Below are positions 26,084 to 35,789 of a stretch of 64,000 bases of DNA, piece by piece. Position 1 is the stretch's first letter; each line of letters begins with the position of its first letter. A model generated the notes under the pieces. That model was not told the DNA's origin and did not search any database. It saw only the letters and a list, made by a program, of their open reading frames with translations. The position numbers were made by a program, and so were the translations under genes. The stretch is from Rhizobium sp. SL42 (GTDB lineage Bacteria; Pseudomonadota; Alphaproteobacteria; Rhizobiales; Rhizobiaceae): the NCBI RefSeq assembly GCF_021729845.1, contig NZ_CP063397.1, positions 1,998,001 through 2,062,000 of the forward strand, read 5' to 3'.

Positions 26084-27568
26084 TCAGCGCTTCACCTCCC
26101 ACGTCGTCACGCGCTCGCCGCTCTCCTTGTCCTTGCCGTCCTTGAGCTGGATGCCCCGGGCGGCCAGATCTTCGCGGATCTTGTCGGCTTCAGCGAAGTT
26201 CTTCGCCTTCAGCATTTCCAGGCGCATCTCGACAAGGGCATCGACAGCGGCCGAAAGGTCGTCGCTGACCTCCGCCTTTTTCGGCAATACGCCGAGCAGG
26301 GCCGCGCTGGCGGCAAACAGCGGCAGCAGGGCCGGATCGGCGCTTGCGTCGTGGGCGAGCGCATGCAGTGCCTGCACGGCGGCCACCGTGTTCAGGTCGT
26401 CATGCAACGCCTCCAATACAGTCTCGCACGGAGCCAGACCGCTTGCCTCGGCGGCGGGCCATTTGGCGAGAAGGCGCTCGGCCTCTTCCAGTCGCTTGAC
26501 GGAAAAGTCGATCGGTTCGCGGTAATGGGTCATCAGCATCGCCAGCCGCAGCACTTCGCCCGGCCATTTGCGGCCGCCGAAGGTCTCCGTCTCAAGCAGC
26601 TCGTTGATGGTAACGAAATTGCCTTCCGACTTCGACATCTTGCGGCCCTCGACCTGCACGAAACCGTTGTGCATCCAGACATTGGCCATGATGTCGGTGT
26701 CGTAGGCGCAGCAGGACTGGGCGATCTCGTTTTCATGGTGCGGAAAGATCAGGTCGAGCCCACCGCCATGGATGTCGAACTGGTGCGGCCTTGCCTTGCC
26801 CTTGGGCGACAGCCGGTCTCTGATCTCTTCCCACAGGTAGCGGTTGGCCATGGCCGAGCATTCGATATGCCAGCCTGGACGGCCGTGGATGGCGATCTTC
26901 TCACCTTCGAAGGTAAAATTGCCCGGCCAGCCCGGTTCGGTATCGGCCGATTGCTTCCACAGCACGAAATCGCCTGGGTTTGTCTTGTGCGCTTCGACGG
27001 CAACGCGCGCACCGGCCTGCTGGTCCTCCAGCTTGCGTTTCGACAACTGGCCGTAATCGGCCATCGAAGCCGTGGCAAACAGCACCTCTCGCCCTTCCGA
27101 GCCGGTTGCCACATAGGCATGTCCCTGGTCGAGAAGGCGCTGGATGATCGCGATCATCTGGTCGATATTGTCAGTCGCGCGTGGCTCGACGGTCGGCTTG
27201 AGGCAGCCGAGCGCTGCGACATCCGCGTGGAACTGGCTTTCCGTCTTGCCGGTCACGGCGCGGATCGCCGCATTCAGCGACAGGCTGCCGTCGGCGATCT
27301 GCTGCCCGAAATCACGCAGAGCCCGCGCATTGATCTTGTCGTCGACGTCGGTGATGTTGCGCCCGTAGGTGACCTTGTCTTCACCATGGATATGACGCAG
27401 CAGCCGGTAGAGGACGTCGAAGACGATGACCGGGCGCGCATTGCCGATATGGGCGAAATCGTAAACGGTCGGGCCGCACACATACATGCGCACATTGTCC
27501 GGGTCGATCGGCTCGAAGTCGACCTTCTCGCGCGCAAGTGTGTTGTAAAGCTTGAGGCCCGTCGGCAT
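26084..27568 (-). CDS. cysS: Cysteinyl-tRNA synthetase
   Basis: 494 residues from the ATG at 27568. The class I signatures are C31 in [10 protein letters not shown] (first zinc ligand), HIGN at 40-43 (the HIGH box) and KMSKSEGN (the KMSKS loop). Other zinc ligands lie in the WHIECSAMA and HHENE segments. It charges tRNA-Cys in the cytoplasm. The gene is followed 60 bp later by vapBC on the same strand, so read-through into the toxin-antitoxin unit is possible. The 313 bp upstream are non-coding up to the divergent cyclase gene. Confidence 0.97.
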   Translation of the reverse strand: MPTGLKLYNTLAREKVDFEPIDPDNVRMYVCGPTVYDFAHIGNARPVIVFDVLYRLLRHIHGEDKVTYGRNITDVDDKINARALRDFGQQIADGSLSLNAAIRAVTGKTESQFHADVAALGCLKPTVEPRATDNIDQMIAIIQRLLDQGHAYVATGSEGREVLFATASMADYGQLSKRKLEDQQAGARVAVEAHKTNPGDFVLWKQSADTEPGWPGNFTFEGEKIAIHGRPGWHIECSAMANRYLWEEIRDRLSPKGKARPHQFDIHGGGLDLIFPHHENEIAQSCCAYDTDIMANVWMHNGFVQVEGRKMSKSEGNFVTINELLETETFGGRKWPGEVLRLAMLMTHYREPIDFSVKRLEEAERLLAKWPAAEASGLAPCETVLEALHDDLNTVAAVQALHALAHDASADPALLPLFAASAALLGVLPKKAEVSDDLSAAVDALVEMRLEMLKAKNFAEADKIREDLAARGIQLKDGKDKESGERVTTWEVKR

Positions 27569-27881
27569 TCCTGTCTCCCATAACAAAACCATCCGGCTGG
27601 ACCGGGTCGTTTGTCATCTGGGACTTTTCAGGAGACGAAAACGGCCGGGCCAGCGTATGCGCTAGCGAATAATGATCCAGCAGATGCAGATGGTCGTTTT
27701 CATGGCCGGTGTTATGGCGCGGGGCCGTGATTTGGTCAAGGGGCAGGAGGGGGAGCGCAGACGAACTTTGAGTTGTCTTTGGGCGCGTCGTTTAACGGTT
27801 TTTATGGGGGTTTCGCCTATCTTTGCCGAAGCGACCGGCTTTTTGCGGTCCAACGAACCGAGCATCGGATGTCTTGAGACA
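27569..27881. other. Divergent intergenic region between cysS and a diguanylate cyclase
   Basis: 313 bp. The cyclase frame is open back to 27672, so a longer N-terminus is possible, but no good ribosome site supports it. Promoters for both divergent genes should lie here; I see no clear boxes, operator or structured RNA. Confidence 0.4.
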
Positions 27882-29675
27882 ATGGCCAGTGATCAAGAGA
27901 GTGATCGATTGAATGCAGCTGGAAGCCTGTTGACGGCCGATCTGGGCATGAGCCTTGCCGACTGGATGAAGATGACGCCTGCCATGTCGCATTCGATCGA
28001 CAGCCGGGGCGTTCTTGTTGCGGTCAGCGACTCTTGGTTGCGCAAGCTGGGTTACGAACGTCGCGAGGTTCTGGGCAAGTGCTCGACGGATTTCATGCCG
28101 GAAAGGTCCCGGGAAAGGGTCCGCCTGGAAAAGATCCCGCAGCTGTTCCAAACCGGCCGTGTCGAAAACGTCGAATTCCAGATGATCTGCAAGGACGGTT
28201 CGCCTATCGATGTCCTCCTCTCCGCGGTGCTGGTCAGGCAGGGCGAGGATCATGTTTCCATATCGAGCTTTACAGACATAACCCAGCTGCGGGCGATCGA
28301 GCAAAAGCTTGCCGAAAGCGAAGCCAAGTACCGCTATCTCGTCGAGTATCAGTCGGAAATGGTGTCGCTGGCAAAGGTCGACGGCGAATTGCTCTTCGTC
28401 AATCGCGCCTATGCCGAGCATCATGCGACGACCCCGGAGGAGATGATTGGCAGGAGCCTCTATGACTTCGTGCCGACACAGATCCGCGGGGAACTGGCGC
28501 AGCACATGCAGCATGTCGCAATCGTCGGCGAGGCCAAGGACATCGAGAACCAGGTCCTGTCGCCGGATGGAAAACCGCGCTGGGTGTCGTGGACCAACAA
28601 GGCCTTCAAGGACGAAAATGGTATCGTCACGGCGATCCATTCCGTCGGCAAGCATGTCGATGCGCGGGTGGATGCCGAGACCAAGCTGCGCGAGAGCGAG
28701 GAACGATACCGCCTTCTTGCCGAAAACTCGACGGACATGGTGTTTCAGCTGGATGCCGGCCGCGCCTTTACCTATGTGTCGCCGGCAGGTCCGGACATTC
28801 TCGGGCATGCGCTGGAGGACCTCGATGGCCGCTGCCTCTACGATCTCGTCCATCCGCAGGATGCGGAAAGCATCCGTGCCATCCTTTGTGCGCTAGCCAG
28901 TGGTGAGCTGAAACGTCATGGCGGCGTTCACCGCTTCCTGCATCGCGACGGGCATCCGGTCTGGGTCGAGATGCAGGTAAAGGCACTCGGACTTTCGCAG
29001 ATCGGATCCGAAACCGGTATTGTCGGCACATTGCGCGATTTCAGCGTTCACAAGCGGCTGGAGGAAAGGTTGCGGGATGCCAACCTGCTGCTGGCGGAAG
29101 CCGCCGCCACCGATGGCCTGACCGGCCTGATGAACCGGCGCGCCTTCGACCAAGCGTTCGAAGAGGCCTTTGAGGTGGCGAAAGCCCAGGGGCAGGAGCT
29201 CGGCCTGATCCTGACCGATGTCGACTATTTCAAGGCTTACAACGACCACTATGGCCATTCGGCCGGCGATGAATGCCTGAAGACGGTCAGCGCAATTCTG
29301 CGCTCGGTGGCCGAGTCCTGTGGCTATCATGCGGCGCGCTACGGCGGCGAGGAGTTCTGCATCATCCTGCCCGGCGCGTCGGAGAACACCACCTTCCTGG
29401 CCGCCGAGCGCATGCGGCTCGCCATGCAGGAGATGTCCGAGGCGCATGCCGGCAGCCCTTCTGGCTTCGTATCGATCAGCCTCGGTCTTGCCACGCTGTC
29501 GCAATCGGGCGTTCGCGATCGCTCCGATCTGCTCAATGCCGCCGACCGGGCTCTCTACAGGGCCAAGGCATCCGGCCGCAACACGGTTGTGCGGGCATCC
29601 TACTGCGAGATCGAGGCCGAGCGAGAGCAGCGGGTCGTTCCGAACAAGCCCCTGAGGTTGAGCAGGGTCGGCTGA
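27882..29675 (+). CDS. Diguanylate cyclase with three PAS domains
   Basis: 597 residues from the ATG at 27882, chosen because the upstream extension is basic and unlike a protein domain; starts as far as 27672 remain possible. Three PAS domains occur at about 30-137 (ends SSFTDITQLRAIEQKL), 148-262 (YRYLVEYQSEMVSLAKVDG) and 272-390 (YRLLAENSTDMVFQLDAG, ends GTLRDFSVHKRLEERL). The GGDEF domain (about 400-565) has the metal-binding TDVDYFKAYND and an intact GGEEF at 488-492. No RxxD inhibitory site and no membrane helix are present. It should be an active, signal-responsive cytoplasmic enzyme. It converges with the EamA gene. Confidence 0.92.
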   Translation: MASDQESDRLNAAGSLLTADLGMSLADWMKMTPAMSHSIDSRGVLVAVSDSWLRKLGYERREVLGKCSTDFMPERSRERVRLEKIPQLFQTGRVENVEFQMICKDGSPIDVLLSAVLVRQGEDHVSISSFTDITQLRAIEQKLAESEAKYRYLVEYQSEMVSLAKVDGELLFVNRAYAEHHATTPEEMIGRSLYDFVPTQIRGELAQHMQHVAIVGEAKDIENQVLSPDGKPRWVSWTNKAFKDENGIVTAIHSVGKHVDARVDAETKLRESEERYRLLAENSTDMVFQLDAGRAFTYVSPAGPDILGHALEDLDGRCLYDLVHPQDAESIRAILCALASGELKRHGGVHRFLHRDGHPVWVEMQVKALGLSQIGSETGIVGTLRDFSVHKRLEERLRDANLLLAEAAATDGLTGLMNRRAFDQAFEEAFEVAKAQGQELGLILTDVDYFKAYNDHYGHSAGDECLKTVSAILRSVAESCGYHAARYGGEEFCIILPGASENTTFLAAERMRLAMQEMSEAHAGSPSGFVSISLGLATLSQSGVRDRSDLLNAADRALYRAKASGRNTVVRASYCEIEAEREQRVVPNKPLRLSRVG

Positions 29676-29687
29676 CGCGACGGCGTG

Positions 29688-30575
29688 TCAGGCTGTTTTG
29701 CGGGCCGAACGACCGAAGGGCAAGAGACCGAGTACCAGCGCGCAACCGGCGATGATCACCGCACCTCCGAGCAATTGCAGAACGGTCAGCGGTTCGTCCA
29801 GCACCAGCGCGCCGACCAGGACGGCGACGACGGTGACGGCAAATTCGACGCTGATCGCCGGCGTAGGGCCGATGCTCTTGACCAGATCGAAATAGAGCAC
29901 ATAGGTCAGGGCACTCATCAGGCCGGCCAGGGCCACCAGATAGAGATAGTCGATCGGAGCCGGAATGCCCGGCACCGGCACGAAGGCGAGCAGTGGCAGG
30001 GTGAGGATACCGCCGGCGATGAAAGACCCGATCGTCACCTCCCATGCGTCGGTGCCTTTCAGGTGCAGGCTGGCATAGTTGCTGCCGAACGCGGCGGAGA
30101 AGGTCGAGAAGACCATCGCCGCACAGCCAAGCACGAAGGTCCTGTCAACCGGGACTGCCGGAAACCCGACCAGCATGATGATACCGATCGTGCCGAGTAC
30201 CAGGCCGACGACGCGCGCCGGTGTAATCCGCTCCAGACCCCAGATCTGCGCAATGATCATCGAAAACAGCGGGATCGCAGCTACGAAGATGGCCGCCATG
30301 GCTGTTCCGATACGTGGCGTCGCATAGGACAGCCCGATCAGCTGGCCGGCGACCGTTGTTGCGCCGACGACCGCAAGCGGCAGCCACCCGGCGCCAAACG
30401 ACAGCTTGCGCCGGGTCAGGCGCGCCACGGCAAACAATAGGCCGCCTGCAATCAACGAGCGGAGCGTGACGGCACCGATCCAGCCAAAGGCAGCCACGAC
30501 ATGCAGAAGCAGAACGAAGGAAAGGCCCCAGGCAAATGCCAGAAACGTGTAGGCGGCAATATCTCTGGGGCGCAT
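29688..30575 (-). CDS. EamA-family (DMT) transporter
   Basis: 295 residues from the ATG at 30575 (MRPRDI); the ATG at 30587 is an alternative. About ten hydrophobic helices form two EamA repeats: FLAFAWGLSFVLLLHV with RSLIAGGLLF, and the second repeat ending VVAVLVGALVLDEPLTVLQLLGGAVIIAG. Metabolite or drug exporters of this superfamily have no substrate signature. It lies 76 bp downstream of the SDR gene on the same strand. RarD is a second, more distant member in this window. Confidence 0.87.
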   Translation of the reverse strand: MRPRDIAAYTFLAFAWGLSFVLLLHVVAAFGWIGAVTLRSLIAGGLLFAVARLTRRKLSFGAGWLPLAVVGATTVAGQLIGLSYATPRIGTAMAAIFVAAIPLFSMIIAQIWGLERITPARVVGLVLGTIGIIMLVGFPAVPVDRTFVLGCAAMVFSTFSAAFGSNYASLHLKGTDAWEVTIGSFIAGGILTLPLLAFVPVPGIPAPIDYLYLVALAGLMSALTYVLYFDLVKSIGPTPAISVEFAVTVVAVLVGALVLDEPLTVLQLLGGAVIIAGCALVLGLLPFGRSARKTA

Positions 30576-30651
30576 GGCGTCTTCCAAAAAAGGATGCGGA
30601 ACCGGCGGTGATCAAGTCGAAATCATCGCCAGCCGGGGCGGATCCTGACGT

Positions 30652-31392
30652 TTACTCCGGCATCCGATAATCGACGATCTTGCCTTCGCGAACGATGTAG
30701 AGCTTGCCGGTTTCCGTCTGTGCCGGGCCAACCAGCGGCAAAAGCTTGGCAGCGACTTCCGACGGGTGGGGTAGGGTGGTCGGATCTTCGCCAGGCATGG
30801 CCTGCGCGCGCATGGCGGTGCGGGTGGCGCCGGGATCGACCGAGAGAATGCGCAGCGGCAGCCGCTGCGTCTCGCCGGCCCAGGTGCGCGCCAGCGCCTC
30901 GACGGCGGCCTTGGAGGCGGAATAGGCGCTCCAGAACGGCTTGCATTTGTGGGCGGCACCCGAAGACAGGATCAGAACACGGCCTTGGTCGGACTTGATC
31001 AGCAGCGGTTCCAGCGAGCGGATCAGCCGCCAGGTCGCCGTCACGTTGATCGTCATCACCTTGTCGAAGACATTGGCTTCGATATGGCCGATCGGCGAGA
31101 TGACCCCGAGCACGCCGGCGTTGAGCACGGCGATGTCCAGCTTGCCCCAGCGATCGAAGATGTGGCCGCCGAGCTGGTCGATCGCTGCCATGTCGGACAG
31201 ATCGAACGGAACCAGCGTCGCCGAACCACCAACGGCCTTGATCGCGTCATCCAGTTCTTCCAGGCCGCCGACAGTGCGCGCGCAGGCGATCACATGGGCG
31301 CCTGCCTTGGCAAGCTCGAGCGCAGTGAAATAGCCGATGCCGCGCGAGGCGCCGGTGACGAGGGCAATCCGGCCCTTGAGGTCAATGGTCAT
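30652..31392 (-). CDS. Short-chain dehydrogenase/reductase
   Basis: 246 residues, a classical SDR. Cofactor motif TGASRGIG (13-20), NAG (91-93), catalytic S143/S144, Y157 and K161 (YSASK). The arginine after the glycine motif and A-R-T at 38-40 fit NADP(H). PGATRT after the active site follows the usual pattern. No substrate can be assigned. It starts 23 bp after the purF stop on the same strand, so it may be read from the cvpA-purF transcript. Confidence 0.88.
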   Translation of the reverse strand: MTIDLKGRIALVTGASRGIGYFTALELAKAGAHVIACARTVGGLEELDDAIKAVGGSATLVPFDLSDMAAIDQLGGHIFDRWGKLDIAVLNAGVLGVISPIGHIEANVFDKVMTINVTATWRLIRSLEPLLIKSDQGRVLILSSGAAHKCKPFWSAYSASKAAVEALARTWAGETQRLPLRILSVDPGATRTAMRAQAMPGEDPTTLPHPSEVAAKLLPLVGPAQTETGKLYIVREGKIVDYRMPE

Positions 31393-31415
31393 GATCAGTC
31401 CTGTTGTCTGCGATC

Positions 31416-32909
31416 TTAGCCGTTTGCGGCGAGCATGGATTCCTTGCGGCCAACCATTTTTTCGCCTTCCTTGTCCAGGAGACGGGTCGGGTAGTCGCCG
31501 GTGAAATAATGGTCGGTAAACTGCGGATTGGCAGGATCGCGGGCCTCGCCGCCAACGGCCTTGTAGAGACCGTCGATTGACAGGAAGGCCAGCGAGTCGG
31601 CACCGATATACTTCGCCATCGCGGCTTCGTCGGCATACTGGTTGGCCAAGAGCTTGTCCCGGTCGGGCGTGTCTATGCCGTAGAAGTCCGGATGGAAGAT
31701 CATCGGGCTGGCAACGCGCACATGCACTTCCTTCGCGCCGGCATCACGGATCATCTGGACGATCTTCAGCGACGTCGTGCCGCGCACGATGGAATCGTCG
31801 ACGAGAATGACGCGCTTGCCCTCGATCATCGCCCGGTTGGCCGAATGCTTGAGCTTGACCCCGAAGGCGCGGATCTGCTGGGTGGGCTCGATGAAGGTAC
31901 GGCCGACATAGTGGTTGCGGATGATGCCGTATTCGAACGGAATGCCGCTCTGCTGGGCATAGCCGAGGGCAGCCGGCGTGCCGCCATCGGGAACCGGCAC
32001 AACCACGTCGCCCTCGAGAGGCGCTTCGATCGCCAGGTTCATGCCGGCATTCTTGCGGGTCGTGTAGACGTTCCGGCCGCCGACGACGGAATCGGGACGG
32101 GCGAAATAGACGTATTCGAACAGGCAGAGACGCTCGGGCTGCGGCCGGGCGGGCATGCGTGATTCGATATTGATCGAGCCGTCCGGCTGGATTTCGCAGA
32201 TCACCACTTCACCATTCTTGACGTCGCGGATGAATTTTGCGCCGATGATGTCGAGGGCGCAGGTCTCGGAAGCGAAGATCGGCTTGCCGTCGAGTTCGCC
32301 CATGACCAGCGGACGAATGCCGATCGGGTCGCGGGCGGCGATCAGCTTGGTCCGCGTGAGCGCGATCATAGCATAGCCGCCTTCCATCTGGCGGATCGCG
32401 TCGATGAAGCGGTCGGCGGTGGAGGAATGTCGCGAGCGGGCGATCAGGTGCAGGACAACTTCGGTGTCCGAGGTAGACTGACAGATGGCGCCGGTGGCGA
32501 TGATCTGGCGTCGCAGCGTCAGGCCATTGGTGAAATTGCCGTTGTGGGCAATCGCGATGCCGCCTTCCTCGAGTTCGGCGAACAGCGGCTGGACATTGCG
32601 CAGGGCAACTTCACCGGTCGTCGAATAGCGGGTGTGGCCGATCGACATCGAGCCCGGCAGCTTCGCTATCGTCACCGGGTTCGTGTAGTGGTCGCCCACC
32701 AGTCCCATGTGCTTTTCGGTGTAGAATTGTCGGCCGTCAAAGGAGACGATGCCGGCTGCCTCCTGGCCGCGATGCTGGAGCGCGTGCAGGCCGAGCGCTG
32801 TCAGCGTCGACGCATCGCTGTGTCCCAGGATCCCGAAAACCCCGCATTCTTCATGAAACTTGTCGTCCTCGGCACCGTATACGACGTCGGTAGGGATGAA
32901 GTGGTTCAT
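31416..32909 (-). CDS. purF: Amidophosphoribosyltransferase
   Basis: 497 residues. The N-terminal Ntn glutaminase has C22 in EECGVFG, preceded by a 21-residue propeptide that must be removed; this is the Bacillus-type form. The phosphoribosyl site is VILVDDSIVRGTT. Four conserved cysteines of Fe-S-type PurF are expected in such proteins, but I did not map each. It makes phosphoribosylamine from PRPP and glutamine, the first purine step. It follows cvpA, an order kept across proteobacteria. Confidence 0.96.
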   Translation of the reverse strand: MNHFIPTDVVYGAEDDKFHEECGVFGILGHSDASTLTALGLHALQHRGQEAAGIVSFDGRQFYTEKHMGLVGDHYTNPVTIAKLPGSMSIGHTRYSTTGEVALRNVQPLFAELEEGGIAIAHNGNFTNGLTLRRQIIATGAICQSTSDTEVVLHLIARSRHSSTADRFIDAIRQMEGGYAMIALTRTKLIAARDPIGIRPLVMGELDGKPIFASETCALDIIGAKFIRDVKNGEVVICEIQPDGSINIESRMPARPQPERLCLFEYVYFARPDSVVGGRNVYTTRKNAGMNLAIEAPLEGDVVVPVPDGGTPAALGYAQQSGIPFEYGIIRNHYVGRTFIEPTQQIRAFGVKLKHSANRAMIEGKRVILVDDSIVRGTTSLKIVQMIRDAGAKEVHVRVASPMIFHPDFYGIDTPDRDKLLANQYADEAAMAKYIGADSLAFLSIDGLYKAVGGEARDPANPQFTDHYFTGDYPTRLLDKEGEKMVGRKESMLAANG

Positions 32910-33035
32910 GGCAAGTCGCCTTTGTTCACGGGGACAGATGCAGCAAGCAGCGCCTTTAACAGATAAGCCGCCGGTCTGTCCCGATCCGGCGGCGTCTGGG
33001 TCTTATATAGGACGCGGCTGGTCGCCGCGCAAATT

Positions 33036-33659
33036 TCAATTCTCGGCCGGCGCCTCGCCCGATGGTGCGGTATCGGCAGGCGCGGTTTCCGCCGGAGCCT
33101 GCTCGGCCGGTGTGGCCTGTCCGTCCGGCGCCGTTTCCGTTTCCTCGCGACCCAGGATGCGCGCGCGGATCTGCGGCTCGATATCGGTCGGCAGGACCGC
33201 TTCCAGCTTCAGCACCAGCGCATCGAGGAAAGGCTTGGACTTGGAATTGTTGACCCAGTCGGGCCGCTGCTTGACGTCGATCAGCCAGTTCCAGAAGGCG
33301 ACGGCAACGACGAGAAGCAGAATGCCGCGGGCGGCGCCGAACAGGAAGCCGAGCGTCCGGTCCAAGGCGCCGATACGGCTGTCGATGATGAAATCGGCGA
33401 TGCGCGAGGTGATGAAGGAAATCACGATCAGCGCGATGAGGAAGATGATGCCGGCGGAGCCCGCGATGGCGATACGGTCATCGCTGGTATAGTTCTTCAC
33501 ATAGGGAACCAGCACCGGATAGAGATAGTAGGCGGCCGCAACAGAACCGGCCCAGCTTGCGATGGAAAGCACTTCGCGCGAAAAGCCGCGCACCATCGCC
33601 AGCACCGCTGAAAACAGCACGACGCCGATGACGATACCGTCAAAAATCGTAATAGGCAT
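33036..33659 (-). CDS. cvpA: CvpA family membrane protein
   Basis: 207 residues from the ATG at 33659. Four hydrophobic helices: about 3-22, 27-50, 62-84 and 98-120, with FDGIVIGVVLFSAVLAMVRGFSREVLSI and GFLFGAARGILLLVV typical of CvpA. The C-terminal tail (about 165-207) is Ala/Pro/Glu/Thr-rich low-complexity sequence. CvpA is needed for colicin V production in E. coli and for resistance to bile-type stress in some bacteria; its biochemistry is unclear. It lies between radA and purF in the standard order. Confidence 0.92.
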   Translation of the reverse strand: MPITIFDGIVIGVVLFSAVLAMVRGFSREVLSIASWAGSVAAAYYLYPVLVPYVKNYTSDDRIAIAGSAGIIFLIALIVISFITSRIADFIIDSRIGALDRTLGFLFGAARGILLLVVAVAFWNWLIDVKQRPDWVNNSKSKPFLDALVLKLEAVLPTDIEPQIRARILGREETETAPDGQATPAEQAPAETAPADTAPSGEAPAEN

Positions 33660-33748
33660 AAATACCAACTCCAAGACTGCCGGCCCAGACCGGCATGATT
33701 GTCACCGCGACACCGCCTGAACACGCGATTTTCGCGCGTCGGAGCGGA

Positions 33749-35152
33749 TCAACCATCCTCCTGATCGTTGCGCGCTTTCAACCGGGAACCGGCGATCCGC
33801 GCCACAAGATCGGGAAGGCTGTCCACTTCCCTCCATTTGCCCGTCGAACCCTTAGGCAGTTCGGCCGAGGCAGCCGGCAATACCGCAGCGGAGAAACCAA
33901 GCTTTTCCGCCTCTTTCAACCGTTGGGCCGTATGCGAAACCGGTCGCACCGCCCCTGACAGGCTGACCTCGCCGAAATAGACGCAATCGGCGGGAAGGGC
34001 AAGACCGGCAAGCGAGGAAACCAACGCCGATGCAATTGCCATGTCGGCGGCCGGTTCCGAAATCCGATAGCCGCCGGCGACGTTGAGATAGACATCGTGC
34101 TGGCCGAGCCTGACGCCGCAATGGGCCTCAAGCACGGCCAGGATCATCGCCAACCGGCTCGAATCCCATCCGACGACGGCGCGGCGCGGCGTGCCGAGCG
34201 AGGTTGCCGCCACCAGCGCCTGGACTTCGACCAGGATCGGGCGCGTGCCCTCCATGCCGGCAAACACCGCTGCCCCCGGAGCTTTTTCATTGCGTTCGCC
34301 AAGAAACAGTTCCGACGGATTGGCCACTTCGCGCAGACCCTTGTCCGACATTTCGAACACACCAATCTCGTCTGTCGGCCCGAAACGGTTCTTCACCGTG
34401 CGCAGGATGCGGTAGTGGTGGCCGCGGTCGCCTTCGAAATAGAGAACCGCATCGACCATGTGCTCGACGACACGCGGGCCGGCGATCTGGCCCTCCTTGG
34501 TGACGTGGCCAACCAGCACCATGGTCGCGCCGGTCTGCTTGGCAAAGCGGATCATTGCCTGAACGCCGGTCCGCACCTGCGTGACGGTGCCGGGTGCGCT
34601 GTCGGCCGTGTCGCTCCACAGGGTCTGGATCGAATCGATGATCACCAGGTCCGGGCGCTTGCCCTCCGAGATCGTTGCCAGGATATCCTCGACATTGGTT
34701 TCGGCGGCCAGCAGCACATCCGTTTCGGCCGCGCCAAGCCTTTGCGCCCGCAGGCGAACCTGTGCCACGGCTTCTTCGCCCGAAACATAGATCACCCGGT
34801 GGCCCTTGCGCGAAAGGGCGGCGGCAGCCTGCATCAGCAGCGTCGACTTGCCGATGCCGGGATCGCCGCCGATCAGGACGGCCGAACCACGGACAAAGCC
34901 GCCGCCGGTTGCCCGGTCAAGCTCCGCCATTCCGGTGGGAATTCTGGGGGCTTCCTCGATCTCGCCCGAAAGCGCCGTCAGCGTTACCGCGCGGCCCTTT
35001 TTCGGCGTCTTGCCAGGCCCGCCGCCGATCCCGCCCATCGGATCTTCCTCGACGATGGTATTCCATTCGCCGCAACCGTCGCATTTTCCGGCCCAGCGGC
35101 TGTGAACGGTGCCGCAGTTCTGGCAGATGAATTGAGTTTTTGCTTTTGCCAT
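33749..35152 (-). CDS. radA: DNA repair protein RadA
   Basis: 467 residues from the ATG at 35152. An N-terminal zinc finger has the CxxC...CxxC pairs in FICQNCGTVHSRWAGKCDGC. A RecA-like core has Walker A GDPGIGKST and the RadA-specific KNRFG motif (VKNRFGPTDEIG). The C-terminal third is the Lon-protease-like domain (GGYRISEPAADMAIA). RadA is a helicase that helps branch migration in recombination. In most rhizobia it directly follows alr; here parDE lies between, ending 10 bp before its start. Confidence 0.96.
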   Translation of the reverse strand: MAKAKTQFICQNCGTVHSRWAGKCDGCGEWNTIVEEDPMGGIGGGPGKTPKKGRAVTLTALSGEIEEAPRIPTGMAELDRATGGGFVRGSAVLIGGDPGIGKSTLLMQAAAALSRKGHRVIYVSGEEAVAQVRLRAQRLGAAETDVLLAAETNVEDILATISEGKRPDLVIIDSIQTLWSDTADSAPGTVTQVRTGVQAMIRFAKQTGATMVLVGHVTKEGQIAGPRVVEHMVDAVLYFEGDRGHHYRILRTVKNRFGPTDEIGVFEMSDKGLREVANPSELFLGERNEKAPGAAVFAGMEGTRPILVEVQALVAATSLGTPRRAVVGWDSSRLAMILAVLEAHCGVRLGQHDVYLNVAGGYRISEPAADMAIASALVSSLAGLALPADCVYFGEVSLSGAVRPVSHTAQRLKEAEKLGFSAAVLPAASAELPKGSTGKWREVDSLPDLVARIAGSRLKARNDQEDG

Positions 35153-35162
35153 AAAGTGAAGG

Positions 35163-35480
35163 TCAGTCTTTTTCGTTGTCTGTGAAGTCGATTGTCGCCT
35201 GATCCTGACGGCCATGGACGACACGGAGAATGGAAATTGCTGTGTCGGTGACACGGATGTAGATACGGCGCTCCCGAAACACAAAAATGCGAATGTCTGA
35301 TTGGGCATCGCTTTGGCTTCCGGTGAGCCCAAGCAATGCGAGTTTGATCATCTGACTGTGGAGGCTGATCGCGAACTGCTCGGCTGCGGCCGGATTGTAC
35401 TTGGCTATATAGCGATAGATTTCCCGAAGGTCCTTGCGTGCTTTCGAGGACCACCGAACCTGTCGCTTCCTACTCGCCAT
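35163..35480 (-). CDS. parE: ParE-type toxin of the RelE/ParE family
   Basis: 105 residues from the ATG at 35480 (an ATG at 35504 is possible). The pattern VRWSSKARKDLREIYRYIAKYNPAAAEQFA, then IRIFVFRERRIYIRVTDTAISILRVVHGRQD, matches the ParE/RelE fold. ParE members inhibit gyrase; others cleave mRNA, and sequence alone does not separate them. It overlaps parD by 11 bp and ends 10 bp before radA. Confidence 0.88.
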   Translation of the reverse strand: MASRKRQVRWSSKARKDLREIYRYIAKYNPAAAEQFAISLHSQMIKLALLGLTGSQSDAQSDIRIFVFRERRIYIRVTDTAISILRVVHGRQDQATIDFTDNEKD

Positions 35481-35715
35481 CTGCGGTTGGGCGAATATCT
35501 GCAAGAAACTGTTCGGCCGTCTCGTAGACGTGGAATCGCCCGGCTTCGATATCGTCGATTCCCTCCTGAATGAGGAGGCGGAGAGTTTCTGTATCCTGTT
35601 CGCGAAGCCTGGCGAGACCGGCGCTGATCATCTCATCCGCACTGCCATAGACGCCGGATTTGACCTGTTCGTCGACGAAGACTTCGTCGTTCTTGTTCAA
35701 TCGAATTGGCGGCAC
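35470..35715 (-). CDS. parD: ParD-type antitoxin
   Basis: 81 residues from a GTG at 35715, preceded by GGAGAGGGATC; the frame is open further back to 35772, but those residues have no family pattern. The N-terminal part RLNKNDEVFVDEQVKSGVYGSADEMISAGLARLRE is a ribbon-helix-helix domain of the ParD type, and the rest (RLLIQEGIDDIEAGRFHVY) is the toxin-binding tail. It overlaps parE and starts 75 bp after alr. Confidence 0.85.
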   Translation of the reverse strand: MPPIRLNKNDEVFVDEQVKSGVYGSADEMISAGLARLREQDTETLRLLIQEGIDDIEAGRFHVYETAEQFLADIRPTADGE

Positions 35716-35789
35716 GATCCCTCTCCATGGCACCTGAAAAGCTTCCCGATTGACGGAACAATAGCAGAACAAAAACTGCTGTGCTACTT

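Noticed and set aside
26351..27583. 410-codon plus-strand frame antisense to cysS
   Set aside because: Shadow of a complete cysteinyl-tRNA synthetase gene.
34097..35185. 362-codon plus-strand frame antisense to radA
   Set aside because: Shadow of radA; low-complexity composition and no motif.
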